Of a stretch of 60,000 bases of DNA, positions 12,501-27,500 are shown piece by piece. The translations under genes and the position numbers were made by a program. The notes beneath the pieces were generated by a model, which had not been told where the DNA came from, searched no databases, and saw only the letters and a program-made list of their open reading frames with translations. The first letter of the stretch is position 1. Each line of letters begins with the position of its first letter. This DNA is from Antedon mediterranea (Eukaryota; Echinodermata; Crinoidea; Comatulida; Antedonidae), in NCBI RefSeq assembly GCF_964355755.1, contig NC_092677.1:24772101-24832100 (forward strand), written 5' to 3'.

Positions 12501-15500
12501 AACCGAAAATATGACGTAATGCATACAGCATTAAAACCTTAACCCAGATTTATTGCAGAGATTGCGACTGATTCAGAATTGCAATGGCCTGGCCTCGATT
12601 CGCAAATATAAAACCTGATGAAAATTGGCAGAGAATTTACAGATTTTAGACCCAATTCTTGTCATCTATACACGTCTACATTGAAATATTTCCATTTAAT
12701 TGTTTTAATGGTGATGAGATTTTTGTAATAAAGTAAAAATTTAATTAAAATAGCAAGTTTTATTGAGAATTGATGAGAAATTGTATTAGAATTGACAAGT
12801 TAAATTTTGTCTGTGGTTGTTTTGTAGGCGTCATGAGTTATAGTTATTTAAGCTACAGTACTCGCATTCAGGTTTTGGTTTTAATGATTCAACTATAAAA
12901 TATATATGAAACTAATAAACAAGCAAATAAATAAATGACTGACGACTCAATAAAAAAAAAATTAAATATATCTATTCTAAGCAAAATAGTATAGTAAATC
13001 AATGGAAATATGAAAATATAAGGCAAATTCTGTAATATAGTGTCACTTATGTATCACATGTGATGCCTGTATCATAGGACATACGCCAACCTAAGGTTTA
13101 ATCAATACAGTTGTCACATGTGATAAATATATGACACTGTATTACAGATTTTGTCTATGATACAGGACAAATTATGCCATGAAGAAATAATACAGAGAAT
13201 TTGGTGTAAAAATCAGGTTTTTCCTGTCACGATAATTTTCCATCGAATTTAATGGTAATATTACATGATAAAAATATCATTCGTTAACATCCTGCCCGCC
13301 ACAGGAGTCCATTAAGCAGTTTGTTGCTAATAATTCTCAGATTACTACATAAACTCAACTTGATGTATTCATATTGAGAAGTGTATAGTTTTATTATGTT
13401 GAAGAGCCCAATATAAACACCTGCTCAAAAGGTCATTGACCTTGGAAAATTGAATTTTCTTTTTGAATACCAAGATCATCAAATATATTATGAAATCGCC
13501 GAGTGCATTGCACTTAAATATTGAGTATAATATCAATATTGTGAATGTCTTCACGATTGCAAAGCGTGAGCGCCGTTAGAACGGATTGCAAGCACATCCC
13601 AGAAGCCCCTTCCCCTGATACTAATTCGTCATGATGTCTTGAACCACAAAATATTATTATGTTTTATGACTAATAAATTGTAATTAAATACAGATTTTGT
13701 AGTCAATAATGAAGCTCTAGAGATAAATAAATAACATTTCTTTTAGCAGTAAAATACATTTACTGTATGTAGGCCTGTCTAAACCATCTACAGATTTTTA
13801 GTTGCAAACATAAAAAAAAAATATTTGTTTTAAGTATTTATGATAAATAAATTTGAAAAATAATCTGTACAATACACTATACATCTAAAATGTATTTATT
13901 AAATTAATTATATTTTTCTTAGCAAAAATAAACTTAAAAGTCAAAATATATCAAAAGTATTGTGTGTACTCCGAATTTCCAGGAAAAACTTGTTTTAGTC
14001 ACTTTTACAATTTAAAATATCACACCATATTTGTACAAACTTGTAATTTTATGGATAAAAAAATGTGTTATTTAGCAATATTAATGTATTATATTAAGAT
14101 ATAAGAAGTATATTGCCATGAAAAGAAAACAAATATTTTTTAGTTAATATTGTTAAAATGAGTTGAAATCTTTTCAATTATACGTCAAAATAAATCACGC
14201 AATAAGAAATGACAGAAACCAAATTTCAATTTTAAATTAGAAATAAAAATGTCAGATATTTTTAACAAAATGTCATTTACAACCATAAATGCAGTTTGTT
14301 TTAATATCACTGTTGGCACGTTTTGCTATTGTAATTCATTGGCCATCATACGTACAATGATATTGGGCAAAATTCAACAGATGGCTCCAGACAAATATAA
14401 TTGATCCAAATTGCATTGATAATAACTCTTTTGTTATTCATTTATTTATGTGAACATATAAATGAGCCAAAATATTGATTTGATTTTTACAACATTAGGG
14501 AGCAGATTGATGAGTAAGCTGCAGATAATTTTTTTGTTTTAATTATCATTCTGGAATTAATTAAAAATTAACTAATAAAAAACAAATTTAAATTGGTACC
14601 ATTATTAATCGTCTATGAATTTTTAGAATATAACCACAAAGAAAAAATGTACTAAACATCTTTTATCTATTCACTAAACTTATTTTTTCCCCTTTAATAT
14701 CATAATATAAATGTAAATTCTCTAAAAACTATATACTCACATCAAAACTAACTACACCCCATCCCCTCACCGCTAAAAAAAATTCTCACTTTCTTTAAAA
14801 CGATATAGTACAATGCCGTAATTTTTTAGAGAAATATTTCCAAATATAACAGAAAAGGAAATATAGAGGAATTACTTTTATTTATCTTTTTTTTAAAATC
14901 TGTTTTTATGTAGAAACTACAGAAAGAAAGTAGACTAACAAAACTATTATTATTGTTATTGATATTTATATATGATAATATTAATCTTCATCTTTTATAT
15001 TTGAATAAAAAACTACTTTATATTGTTAAAAGACATTTATTTAAATTAAAACATTATTTTTACACGTCGTCGTGATTCATTAATTGAATGACAACACGGA
15101 TTAATATGTTTATCGATGCATAAAAATTAATGAGGTTTAGTTTCATTAAGTTCTGTCTAGAATGAATGTCCCTCTGTACACTGCAAATAGGTGTAGAAGA
15201 TAGATAGATAATATGAATGCATGACGATAAATAACAAGATTACATCCAATAAAGTCATGTTCTTCATTATTACCATTTAGCAACAAGATTTCCGCTTACG
15301 AATTTATCTCAATACAACATCGCGACTTTTATTCTTACGATTCTTCATTTTAACGTTTTTGTTCTTTCAATTCACCTAGTTTCCCGATAATTAATTTTAT
15401 ATGATTTATAATACAGTAACCTTTCTGACATTTGTGAAATCATTCAAAATGTATTATAATTTTTTCTTTATCGTTTTTATTTCGCTTTTCGCTTTTGTTT

Positions 15501-18500
15501 TTGTATCTCCATTGAGATCCAGCCACTGCTATCCACAGCATTGTCATTTTTTCAGTATTTTGCCTTCGGATTTCTTTATGACATTATTTTTCTTTTTAAA
15601 TGCCTAAATTTAAAGTTTGATTGTAACTTTGTCTCTCAATTTCATTTTCATGTCCCTGTGCGTAAACCTCGCATTAATAATCTTTTAAAAGTGCAGTTTT
15701 CTCGTGTTATTGTGTGTAAAAACTGCATTTTTTGTCGGGTTGCTCATTCATATAATAGTTTAGTTTAAATGTTTCCTTACATCAATATTTTTAGTTGTAA
15801 AACTTCTGCTTTTAATGTCATTTTTATTAATATATAAATCTGTTTGTTCCTTGTTCTTTTTTATGTAAATCTAATGTATCTTTTATGGCGATCCTGTTTT
15901 GGTGTTTTTCTTTACACTGTTGGATCTTGAATAAATAAATAAAATAAAATAAAAATAAATAAATATATTTTTTTAAGTAAACATTTATATTTTGCTGTAA
16001 TATGTTTTCTATGTGTTACAATACTGTAATGTGAGTGTTAATAAAACTAAATAAATAATGTTTAAATTTTGTTTTGTTTTCTGCCATTTTCAGCATCAGA
16101 AGCCAACAGTATTTTTTCATCCTCTTCTTGTACAATACAATCTGTAATGTATGCACTTTTCAAATCATTCCCAAGACTCATACCATTTTTTTTTGCCTCA
16201 ATATTAACAATTTGTTCAGATGTTATTTGAGTTTTTGCCAAGAGAGAAATAATAATTGATATACAATACAGGAAAATTTGTGAAATATGGAACCTAAATA
16301 GGTAAATACACTATACTGTACAATGAAATATAACATTTAATTTAATTTATTTAAAAGTAGGGTTAAATTACAATTAAATTAAACAAACGACAGGTTGTAT
16401 AAGGTATGTAATTTAACACCTTGACCTTTTGTGCAGAAATCATTAAATTCACAATTGTTCTGAAGAAAAAAAAGATTTAAATTGTGTAAATGTAACTCCA
16501 TATTTGAAATAGAACATTAATTTAGTTTATAAGGTTAAATTAAAATTAAGTTAACAGAAGGTTGTCGCCTGTGTACATTTTAAAAGTTTACAATATTAAA
16601 AATAGCTATAAAAACATCAGGAGGCAGAAAATAGAAATAAATTAAAATTATCTACAATGGAATATACTTGTTTGTTTGTTTTATCTTTATACTGGGTGAC
16701 CTCTTCAGTCAAAGACTGATCTCCCAGAGGGCCCAGTTGGTGATCAGTGGCTGTGATGTACTAATATACCGGGGTATCGTCTCGAAAGATGTACTAGGTT
16801 CTTTAAAGTGCACACGAGCAAGTTGTGTACACTGGACCTACGGTTTATAGTCCTTATCCGAGAAGACTCGTTCTACCACCAGAACCATGGAGCGAGTGAG
16901 CCTCGAACCCCTGCCGATGTTATGGCTACGTGATTACGGTTCCACTGTCTTAACCGCTCGGCCACTCACTCACATACAACACCTTTAATTTTAGAAACTA
17001 TATTTGAATGTATTTTGTACTTATTTTTTTTGTATTAATTAGTACAGTTTATTTTTTGATAATAAGTTATTTTACTTTATATATGGACCAGATTGATTGA
17101 TTAATTTATTCGATATTCATACACAAAAGTTAAAATATACAATGTATAAAAAGAATACCAGGATAACCCATTAAGTCGACAAATAATAGAGAGAGTCTGA
17201 AATAAAATATTGAAAGAAAATAAATAAAATTTTTTATGAAGTTTGTTCAGCCAAATGTTTATTTATACTTGATATGTACTTATAAATTAAGTTTATTTTA
17301 TATTTATTTAATTTTTAAAATTTAAAAAAATATTTATACAGGATAAAACCATATCAGGTATTAGAAATGAATAACAGGTAGAACAATCCTGTTTAATTAT
17401 TTATTGGATGTTTTTATATCTTTGGATATAATTTGGATATAATAATTGAGATCTTATTTCATAACACAAATTATGTATCATATAAAAATAGTTACTTTGT
17501 CATGAGCATAAGTCCCGACAATAAAATCATAAGTATCGACTCTTCTTGAGTTGTTACCTATAAAAGTCATCTAAAGTATATTTGATTAATGGTGGAATAA
17601 ACATTAGTAATACTTTTTAATTAAAAATAACAATCTTTCCCTCAAGAGATATGTTTTATTGTGTACAGTCAATTTGCAAGTTTTGTTTATAATATATTTT
17701 ACATTATCACCATTGTTCTTTGTTATTTACAACACGTTTATCTTTGTTTCGTGTCAACCTCTTTTTGATTTGTTTGTTTAGAACATGTGTTAATAAGACA
17801 CAAATGATGAGTTGTTTTTAAGTGTCTGACTATAAAAAAATAATTAAGATTAAGTATTTCACTCGATCGTTCTTCAAGTAAACACTCAAAACTTTAAAAA
17901 AACTTGACACAAAGAGAAACAAACGATGACAAAATAACATAGAAAAGAAAAGTTTCCCCATAATAGGAGATGGAGTAAACTGTAATTCTGAGCTACACCC
18001 ACCTACCTACTATTCTTATATACCTGTTTGTCACTGTGTAATATAAAAACTAAATGTGAAAAGTGAGAGTAACTAACCGGGACGAGAGAAAGTGACAGAA
18101 GCATTTAAACAACTTTTTACCATTATATTTAGTATCTTTTATTGTACTAAACCTATATTTATTTTCCCCAGTGGCTTTTACTTATAAATTTGATTTCTTT
18201 TAACCAGAAGTGTAATGGGTACATAACTAGCTGAATAATAATGAAGTACAAAATAGCTGATAGCCATTCCTAGGGTACGTAGGTGAACCTAAATTGGAAC
18301 GTGAAAGTACTCCTAAACGAAGCAGATTTGGATGGAATACCAAAGACAAAATAATTTGTGGACAGGGGTGTTCAATGAAAATTTCTACTTTTCGAGTTAT
18401 ACTGTATATCGCTCGTCAAGGAGAAAGGGCTATTGTTGGTTTATCCAGGTAAGCTAGGCACGAAATAGACTTTTTAAAGCACAAACAAGTACTGAAGATG

Positions 18501-21500
18501 AACATGAATCAGAAAGGAACTTTAAATGATACAAATTAATACTTACGTATCTTTGTTTTCAATTATTGTTTTCAAAGACAAAATAATTTGTTGACAGGGG
18601 AGTTCAATGAAAATTTCTACTTTTCGAGTTATATCTCACTCTTTGAGGAGAAAGGGCTATTGTTGGTTTATCCAGGTAAGCTACACTGTAGGCACGAAAT
18701 AGACTTTTAAAAGCACAAACAAGTAGGCCTACTGATGAAGAAGGTGAATCAGAGGGAAAGTTTAAATGATATTATAAAATAATACTTTATGTATCTTCAT
18801 TTTCAATTAATGTTTATCTAATAATAATAACCACTTATGTTAGAAATTTGCTGTTTAGATTTCTATGAATTTGAACTAAAAAAGAGAAGTATTTTAACAT
18901 TTTCAGCAAGATTACAACATAATATCTATAGTAGTATCTTTGTTTTTCAATTATTATTTATCTTATAATATTTGATAATAAAAAATTACTGTATATTAAC
19001 TTTCTTGCAATTAAATTAGTCTTGACTTAAAACTGAAGTTTGTTATCAATCTTACGGCAGCCAACATTAACTCTTTATAGAAATTACGCTATTAAAATGC
19101 TCATTTTTATTACAAATGTATTAACATACAAAATGTGACCTTATGAATATGTATGTCAAATGTAAAGCAACTGTAGTTTCAAATGAACTACTTTTTCAAT
19201 ATTAATTAAATTATAATAGTTCTTTAATCTTCAGTTTTACTATTAAAAATTTATTTTGTAGAAAAAAATTATTAAAAACATGCCCTTTGCTTTAAAAAAA
19301 AAAATCACTCAAACTTTCTTTAAAAGTTAATTATTTTCTTAAGTCAGATTATTAGTAATCCAAGCAAATATATTTGCTTAACTTTTCCTAAAATAGTAAA
19401 TGTCTTTATGAAATTTAAATGCATTTTTCATCTAAGTTAATTCTTCACATTAAGAAACGATTTAATAGAAGAATAATTATGTTTCATATTAAAACTATAA
19501 ACTAAAACTAGGTTAACACACTTTTACAAGTTGTTTAACATAATATTATATTTTATAGCATTAAATGATTTATAACTTGGGTCACAGAGTTCAAAGTTGA
19601 CATAGAGTATTATAGGTGGTTGGCAATGACCTTTGCCCTTTGAAAGGTAACAAGAACAATAAACAAGGATTCTGTAAAATTTTTGCCATAACAAGTTTAC
19701 CACCTTTACCAAATAAATGATGTAATGTAAGGAATTAAAAACCACAAGATGGGAGTTTTGAGGTGTAATACATAAAAATATTGTTAATCTTCCTTTTTTC
19801 CTTATTTGGGTAGGAGGGAAAAATTGACCCCACATATATTTTGTTTGTGTTTTCCGATCATATTTTTATGTACTGTACATCGCTCCGGTACTCATCGTAT
19901 ACAAAAATCAAAATCATATTGGTACAACATGCAGCTTCCTTGGGTTTGAATATATAATTCTAGCTATTACAGAGCAAGCTTGGTGGTTTAGAGGTATGAG
20001 AATCAGGTTTTACCTGGCTAATAGCAGCTATCTGGATGTCATGGGTTCGAGTCCTACTCCAATCCTTAAAGTGCAGTATCGAGCACACACAGTGCAATTA
20101 CTGTACATAATAATATGGCAAACAAAAACAAAAATTATTATTATAAATGAATTGAATTATTATTAAATCAGGATATTAAATCACTACGAATAAAAAAAAA
20201 TGATATTTAACAATAGAACAAGCAGAGTAATATTTTGTCATTATCTTTTGTTCATAATCTATCAATATTAAAATCTTTATTACTTTAAATGGAAAACAAA
20301 AAATCCATTAAAAAACTTAAGAATAGAAAAATGTATTAATATCTTAATGACTCCATGAATCAACATTGTTATTACCAATAGTAATTTTCAATAGTAGTAA
20401 CTTTACCGCAAATGTAATTAATCATAATTAAATGTTGCGTATGACAATAAACCGCCGACGCGCTATTGTGTTTCAGTCAGTAATTAAGCTTACTAGTAAA
20501 AAACTAAAATATTTATTTATTTTGTTCAGATTATGAAACTAAAAATTTAATTTATTTTATGTATGGTGGTTTTTTTTTCTTTTAAAAAAGTGAAGAAAAA
20601 AAATTTATCCTTGGTTTGCTTTCCTTCAAGATTTTTTGTGTTTTAAAAAAGATTTCAAATTTTTAAAATATATTTTTAACATTTAAAAATATTTTTCTTT
20701 TAAAATATTTAAAAAGGTCTTTTGGATTTGTAATTTTATATACAGTAAGCTAATTAATTTCAAATGTTTCTATTCTGTTAATGTTATATTTTTCCACCTT
20801 CTGTTTCTCTCATATTTGTTATATGTTGCAAGACTCCTGGAGACTAAGGCTGTGCATTGTGAGGAGCCTCCAAGTGAAATATTGAATTTTTTTTTAAAAA
20901 GTGCTTCTACAATTTATAAATCACAATTTTAATGAATTAAACAACAGATTTTGTTTGTCATTTGTCACAGGTTTGGGAACAACAAACTATAAATCATAAC
21001 AAAAAAAGATAAACATATATTTGAAGAATGATATAAAGCATGTTGTCTTAACCTAGTCTGTCATTGGACCAGGTTATTCAAAGGGCAACAAAAACAAACA
21101 ATCCATCTCTTTTCAAAATGAGATATTACCATCAATATTGATATGACCACCATGCATTATGGCAAAAATATACAGATACATACGCAGCTAGATAGATGCA
21201 GTATTAATAGTCGAGTTAATTTCATCATTGCACTTCTCAACATTTTATCTTATTACAAATTGTACATATGGTACATTTACCATTTGATGCCTTAAAAACA
21301 CAGTACATAATTTGTAAAATAAAAAATAATACTAGCATAGCAATTACCTAAAAAAAATTATTTTAATAAATTTTGAAATTATAATTAATTCAACCTTGTA
21401 TAGAGTAACCAATTACTATTAAATAATTTTAAAATTTTAATTTATCATCATCATAGCACTTCTTAACACCTTATTATACACACATGATAAATACCATTCA

Positions 21501-24500
21501 ATGCCCTAAATTTTAAATAATTTTAAAATAAAGCACCGTACATAATTTGTAAAATACAAAAAAAAAAATCATGTTTTACTAATAATAATAGCATAGCAAT
21601 TACTAAAAAAAAAAATTATTTTAATAAATTGTGAAATTATAACTAATTCAACCTTGTATAGAGTAACCAATTACCTCCTATTTTTACATTGACTCTTAAA
21701 CGACCCCAATTCCACACCCAAGCATCTGCTTTATTAAACAATCAACCAAAAAAAAAACTGAACCGAACTACTTAACATTGTCAAAAAAAACTTAAAAATT
21801 TAATCTGCATTAGTAATTAAAGAAAACCTTGTCATACTTTAAAGATGGCACGGATAACTATGGGAAGAATATAGCAATATATCTTGCATAACTGGTTAAA
21901 ATCAATTTAAATAGTTCAACGAGTCGCCAGAAGCCAGCACTCAAGCGATGTTTTATACTTTAAAATATACTAATAAGAAAGAATTAGATATATCAGGTAT
22001 AACGCTATTAAACAAGAATTATATACACAGAAATCTGCTAAGGGGACTATACAAATTGATAGGCAAACTAGATTATTTTACCTGTAAATAATAAGACCTA
22101 TAAAATTATCTATTTTTTTTCTGTTGATTGTAAAAAAATATTCTAAAATTCTTGGAATCTTATAAATGTTTTACATGTTGCTTTATAAATGGAATTATAT
22201 TGTACTTCTTTGTTTGTGTTTCTATTTTTTTGCCATGGATATATTATAATGATGGTATTCTAATAAAAAGAATATATATACATATATATATATTCACGCT
22301 GTTTCTATTGTTATATTTCTTTTATTCCTGTCCACCCAGGCAGCACTTGCCAACTCATATGCTATGACTTTATCCAAATTCCCTCACTTGCACTGATGAA
22401 GGGCTAGTGTTGCCCAAAAGCTCTGCTAACTTTTCTGTCTGTTTACTTTATCGTTTTGATTTAGCTTTTCGTTTTTTTTTTGTATCTCCATTGAGATCCA
22501 GCCACTGATACCAGTAATTTGCCTTTGGATTTATATATATATATTCTTAAATGTTAAATTTTTTAATAATGTTTTTTCTATTTCTCCCAAGAAAACAATT
22601 TATCAGTATGCTCCAATGACTTAACAAAATGAATCAAATTTAAATTCTTTTTTAAATTAGCAAAATTCACATTAATTATATCCGTAAAATGATAAGTTTA
22701 ATTCTAAGTTTGTCTGTTAAGTGAATGTCTCCTCATCTATCAAGTATTGTCAGTAAGGTTTCATTAATTACGGCCTATAAACATCCATGTTCAATTTGAG
22801 TTAACGATTCTGTTTCCGTTCATGTCATTTCACGCAAATTTTATTTTAAACTACCAGTAATGAAAGCTGGCAGTCAATACTACTAGTGAAAGATCACATG
22901 CATAGTTTGATATTGTAATATTCTCACAGGCTCCTCCGAAACAAATTTTAAAAAACCAACAAATCATATCACACAAGATTTTGAGAAGAACTAAGCTATG
23001 ATAAACAACAAAAACATCTCCATTCCAAAAAAGAATGTGGGATTTTAATTGTTTTAACCAACATTTATGTGCCAATTTCTTATGAAAAAAGATCCTACTG
23101 TATTAAAGTTGCAACCATTGTTTCTCAGTGTTACAACAGGAGAGGACCCTTCGTTTCCCAGATAGCAGCAGGAATGGATCATTGGTTTCCCAGGCTGCAG
23201 AAGAAGTAGATCATTGGTATCCCAGGCTGCAAAAGAAGTAGATCATTGGTTTCCCATGCTGCAAAAGGAGCAGTACTTAGTTTCCCAGGCTGCAGATGGA
23301 GCAGTACTTAGTTTTCAAGGCTGCAGATGGAGCAGTGCTTAGTTTCCCAGGCTGCAGAAGGAGCAGTACTTAGTTTCCCAGGCTGCAGATGGAGCAGTAC
23401 TTAGTTTCCCAGGCTGCAGAAGGAGCAGTACTTAGTTTCCCAAGCTGCAGAAGGAGCAGTACTTAGTTTCCCAAGCTGCAGAAGGAGCAGTACTTAGTTT
23501 TCCAAGCTGCAGAAGGAGTAGATCCTTGGTTTCCCAGGCTGTAGAAGGAGGAGATCCTTAGTTTCCCAGGCTGCAGAAGGAGGAGATCCTTAGTTTCCCA
23601 GGGTGCAAAAGGAGTAGATCCTTAGTGTTCCAGGCTGCAGAAGGAGTATTTCATTGGTTTCCCAGTTTTGTTCCTGGGATCAAAATATCCCCAATCCTAA
23701 ATTGAGTAATGTTAGTGTGCAATGATGAATTCAAGAAAGCAAACCAAAGATTGTAACGTGCCAATCTATAACTCATTACACATTGATGCTAATAATACTA
23801 ATACCAACGCAAGTCCGTAGATTGGTTGCTAAGTGGAGCATTGATTGACAGTTGCTAAGGAATTGCATTTATTGCTCCAAAGCATCAGATAATCACACCA
23901 CCTGTTTCTCTTTCTAGGCTTAAATTCATCATAAAATGTTATGCTCTTTATCTCGTAAGATGACGAGAGAGGAGACAATTTAGAAATCCCATGGGAGATT
24001 TTGACTAATGGACTAGTAATAAAATAATTTGTAAAATTTCTTTCTAAAAGTTGATGATGACAATAAAAAAAACCAGAAAAAGTAAGGTTAAATTATTATA
24101 ATTAATAAAAACATTTTTTTATATGTAAAAAAAGGCAATTTTATACTGAACATCAAAATAAAATATGTTTAGTAATAAAAACTTTCTATAATAATTAATA
24201 GAAAAAATAAAAATCAATTTGTTGCTGTTTATAAAACATAAATTAGAATAAATTAATAACTTATTAGTAATTTTAAGTTATAATTTCTACAACAACGTGG
24301 CGACTGAAATTTGAAAAAACGCATGGGAAAAATTTTGAAAATCACAACTGAAAATATAATACTATAGATTGTGTTTGCATTGCATTTAGAGTGTTATTAA
24401 ATACAGACACAAATAAGACGTTATGCAAACATAGCTGTGTTTACTTTAGTATCAAGTAATACATACACACTCCAATTAATAGTTTACCATATTCTATATC

Positions 24501-27500
24501 AATATTAAGCTTGTCTCGTGAATATTGCTTTTTCTATTTATACTTCTTCCCTAATTAAAGTCTTTCACCAATTAATTATCTTCTTTTGATTGAAATTTTA
24601 ACTATGAAAATTGGTTTGTGATTGAACTACTAAAAGTATAAACATTTTAAAAATAATATTACTCTCTGAATTCATATTTCATAAAAATAAGCAATTTTTA
24701 AATAATGTGTCTTTGTCTACGGTATATGATTTATTTATTTAAACAACAAAATTTCAATAAATTGAATTTTTTTTTTACAAGAATCAATAAAATCCTGTTC
24801 TACCGCAGTACGAGTTGGGCTACGAGCTGGGCTACAAGTTGGGCTACAAGTTGAGCTACAAGCTAGGCCACAAGTTACAGTAGGCTACGAGCTAGGCCAC
24901 AAGCTAGGCAACAAGCTAGGCCACAATCTGGGCTACAAGCTGGGCTAATAAGCTAGGCTATAAGCTAGGCCACAATCTGGGCTACGAGCTGGATTACAAC
25001 ACATTTTACACTTCAAGTTGCCTTTAAGAAGTACTCTTTTAACAATCATCACGCTATCTCACAAACTTGGCCTGGTTTTCTAGTCCAAGATTGTTGATAA
25101 AAGTGTTTTAAGTCGGTTTTTGACACCAGACTTATCGGAATTGATTTGAAATTCATCATGTTTTCACGCCAGCTTAGTGACAGGTGATCGTCAGGGAAGA
25201 TTCAAGACAAGAATAATTTGTAATCCTTGACAGCTTGTGTGCGCGTTAACAGTAAAAGATCAATTCCATGAGACAAATCATTTGTATTGTGTCTGCTTGC
25301 GTTTCTTTTCATGATAGTTAGAAAATTGGAAATCGTTGGGCTGGCCCATATTGTCCACTTCATCTTGTCTATAGTTAGAAAATTAGAAACCTTTGGGCTG
25401 GCCCATATTGTCCATTTAACTTTTAGAAAAGTTAAAAGATTAGGAGAAAGTATATCAAAAATTTAGTTTGCTCGCTTCATCTCATCTTCTAACTAGAGAA
25501 AAATTAATAAATTATTGCGTACCGTAATGTACCGTTGTGGTATATTTTCAGGGAGAGTGACAAAACATTTTACTATAAGAGATAAAAGGTATACAGGTGG
25601 TAGTCTAGTGAAAGCTGGCATTTGTTTATTTGGACTCTTTCGCAAAAGTACCATCTCATATCTGTGTGTGAAAGGGACTTAAGAGAACATTGGTAATCTT
25701 CTATCTATACCACCTGACATCTCCTGCAACCAAACACTGCTGAAATACACTTCTTTGCACTTTCAATAATTACACTTGTAACACGAATCAAATTAATTTG
25801 CGCCATGTATCAATAATAGTACCAAGAGAATTTATATCATTATAAGTCTCGCTGGAGAAAATTATGAAAGGGCAGATGTTTCATTAAACCTAATACATCG
25901 TGATTCATTAAATATTGTAATTAATGTATTGAAGCAAACATCAATTGGATGACAAACAAATTTGGATAAATAGGTTAAAAGTTTATCATAGGATTAGAAA
26001 GTAATTTATAGTTTATTTGTTTTATCAAAAACTAATTAGTATTTTTCATCTAATCATGAATTTATTTTTAGTATGAATTCATTAATTCTATTAAAAAAGA
26101 AAAACTTTTTTGCGTAAATAAAATCATAAATATAACTATTTAATGTTTAAAAATCAAGAGGTGGGGGAGTGTTTATAGTTGAAAAAGCAATATTTTTTGG
26201 TTATTTAATTTAAAGGTCACATTTTCAGTTTTTCCATTATAAAATCAGCATCAGAATTTGTCATTTTTTCTCTCATTATTAATAACTTTTCCAAAATTAG
26301 TTGTTTCCGTAGATGTCCAACAAACTCAAATAAAACGCAATCAAATAGAAAATAACCGACTTTACTTAAAGTCAATAAAACTCATTATTTAAAGTATTTT
26401 TAACTTCCCAATTGCAAATAAATTAACTGCCGCTAAAGTTGATTTTACTCGTAAACAACATTTGGCGATCTACTCGACTAGAACAAAATGAATTCGCTAG
26501 ACAGGTTAATCAATAAATTCACTTATTTTATGCACACAAATAGCGAAAACCTGATTTTTCTTACACAGAATCAAATTGAATTACGATAAAATATTCAAAC
26601 TAGAAAATGACATATATGGAGTTGTCCAAACAGGGAAGCACAATTTGTCATGATTATTGATTTTTGACATGATCAAATCACAATGACTATCTCGTTAAAT
26701 TCAACAACTAATGAATCAAATTAAAGTTTTAATGATCAAATGGACATTGACAGAATAATCTTACTCATATTTATTATCTTTGATGTCTTCATTTTAAAAC
26801 ATCTTATTTTCCTTTTAAATCGTCAATAAAAACCAAAACAAATTCATCCAATTTCACTCAAAATGTTCAATACGATCGGAAAGAAAGAACAGAATGAGAG
26901 AGAAGTTTATCAGTGCTTATTACATTACATGCGCATCTCACATCAAATGACCTGGTCTCGAGGTATGATACCAAACTAGTGATCTGGAGAGCAGGGGTTC
27001 AAATCTTACAAGGAACCATGCACATTTTTTTTTTAATACTAACCAAAATCCAATTCATTTCACATCATCTTCATGTAAACTTTACTACTACAACAATAAA
27101 GTGATTGATATCACATCTTTTAAAATGACCTTCTGACCCATGAATCTTCTTATCTCTTTATCTGAACACAGAGTACATTAGTACTACATCATCACCACAC
27201 CACAGGCTAACTCCCTGTGGACCACAATTGAATAGTCGCTAATTTAATTTTCGTACAATGCTTCATCATGGTAGACTTGTTTTCAATCTAATAAGGTGAC
27301 ACAAAATTATACCGGTGGGCCATTCATTATATTTTCTAATTAGGAAATAATCTTATTTTTACAGTAACTTGATGAAAAAAATTATTTATACAAACAATTT
27401 TTTATGTAGTGATGTTGTACATAAACAAAAAACAAATTTATGATTTTTGTATTGTACATGGTATGAAAGCAGTATATTACACAGTATATTTATCTTTATA

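Noticed and set aside
16901-16966. Possible functional tRNA-Leu or tRNA-Ser gene
   Set aside because: A and B boxes are good, but the T arm does not pair and it continues into a SINE body with a CAAA tail.
23146-23670. 31-bp regular repeats resembling a CRISPR array by unit length
   Set aside because: Units are contiguous with no spacers; a minisatellite.
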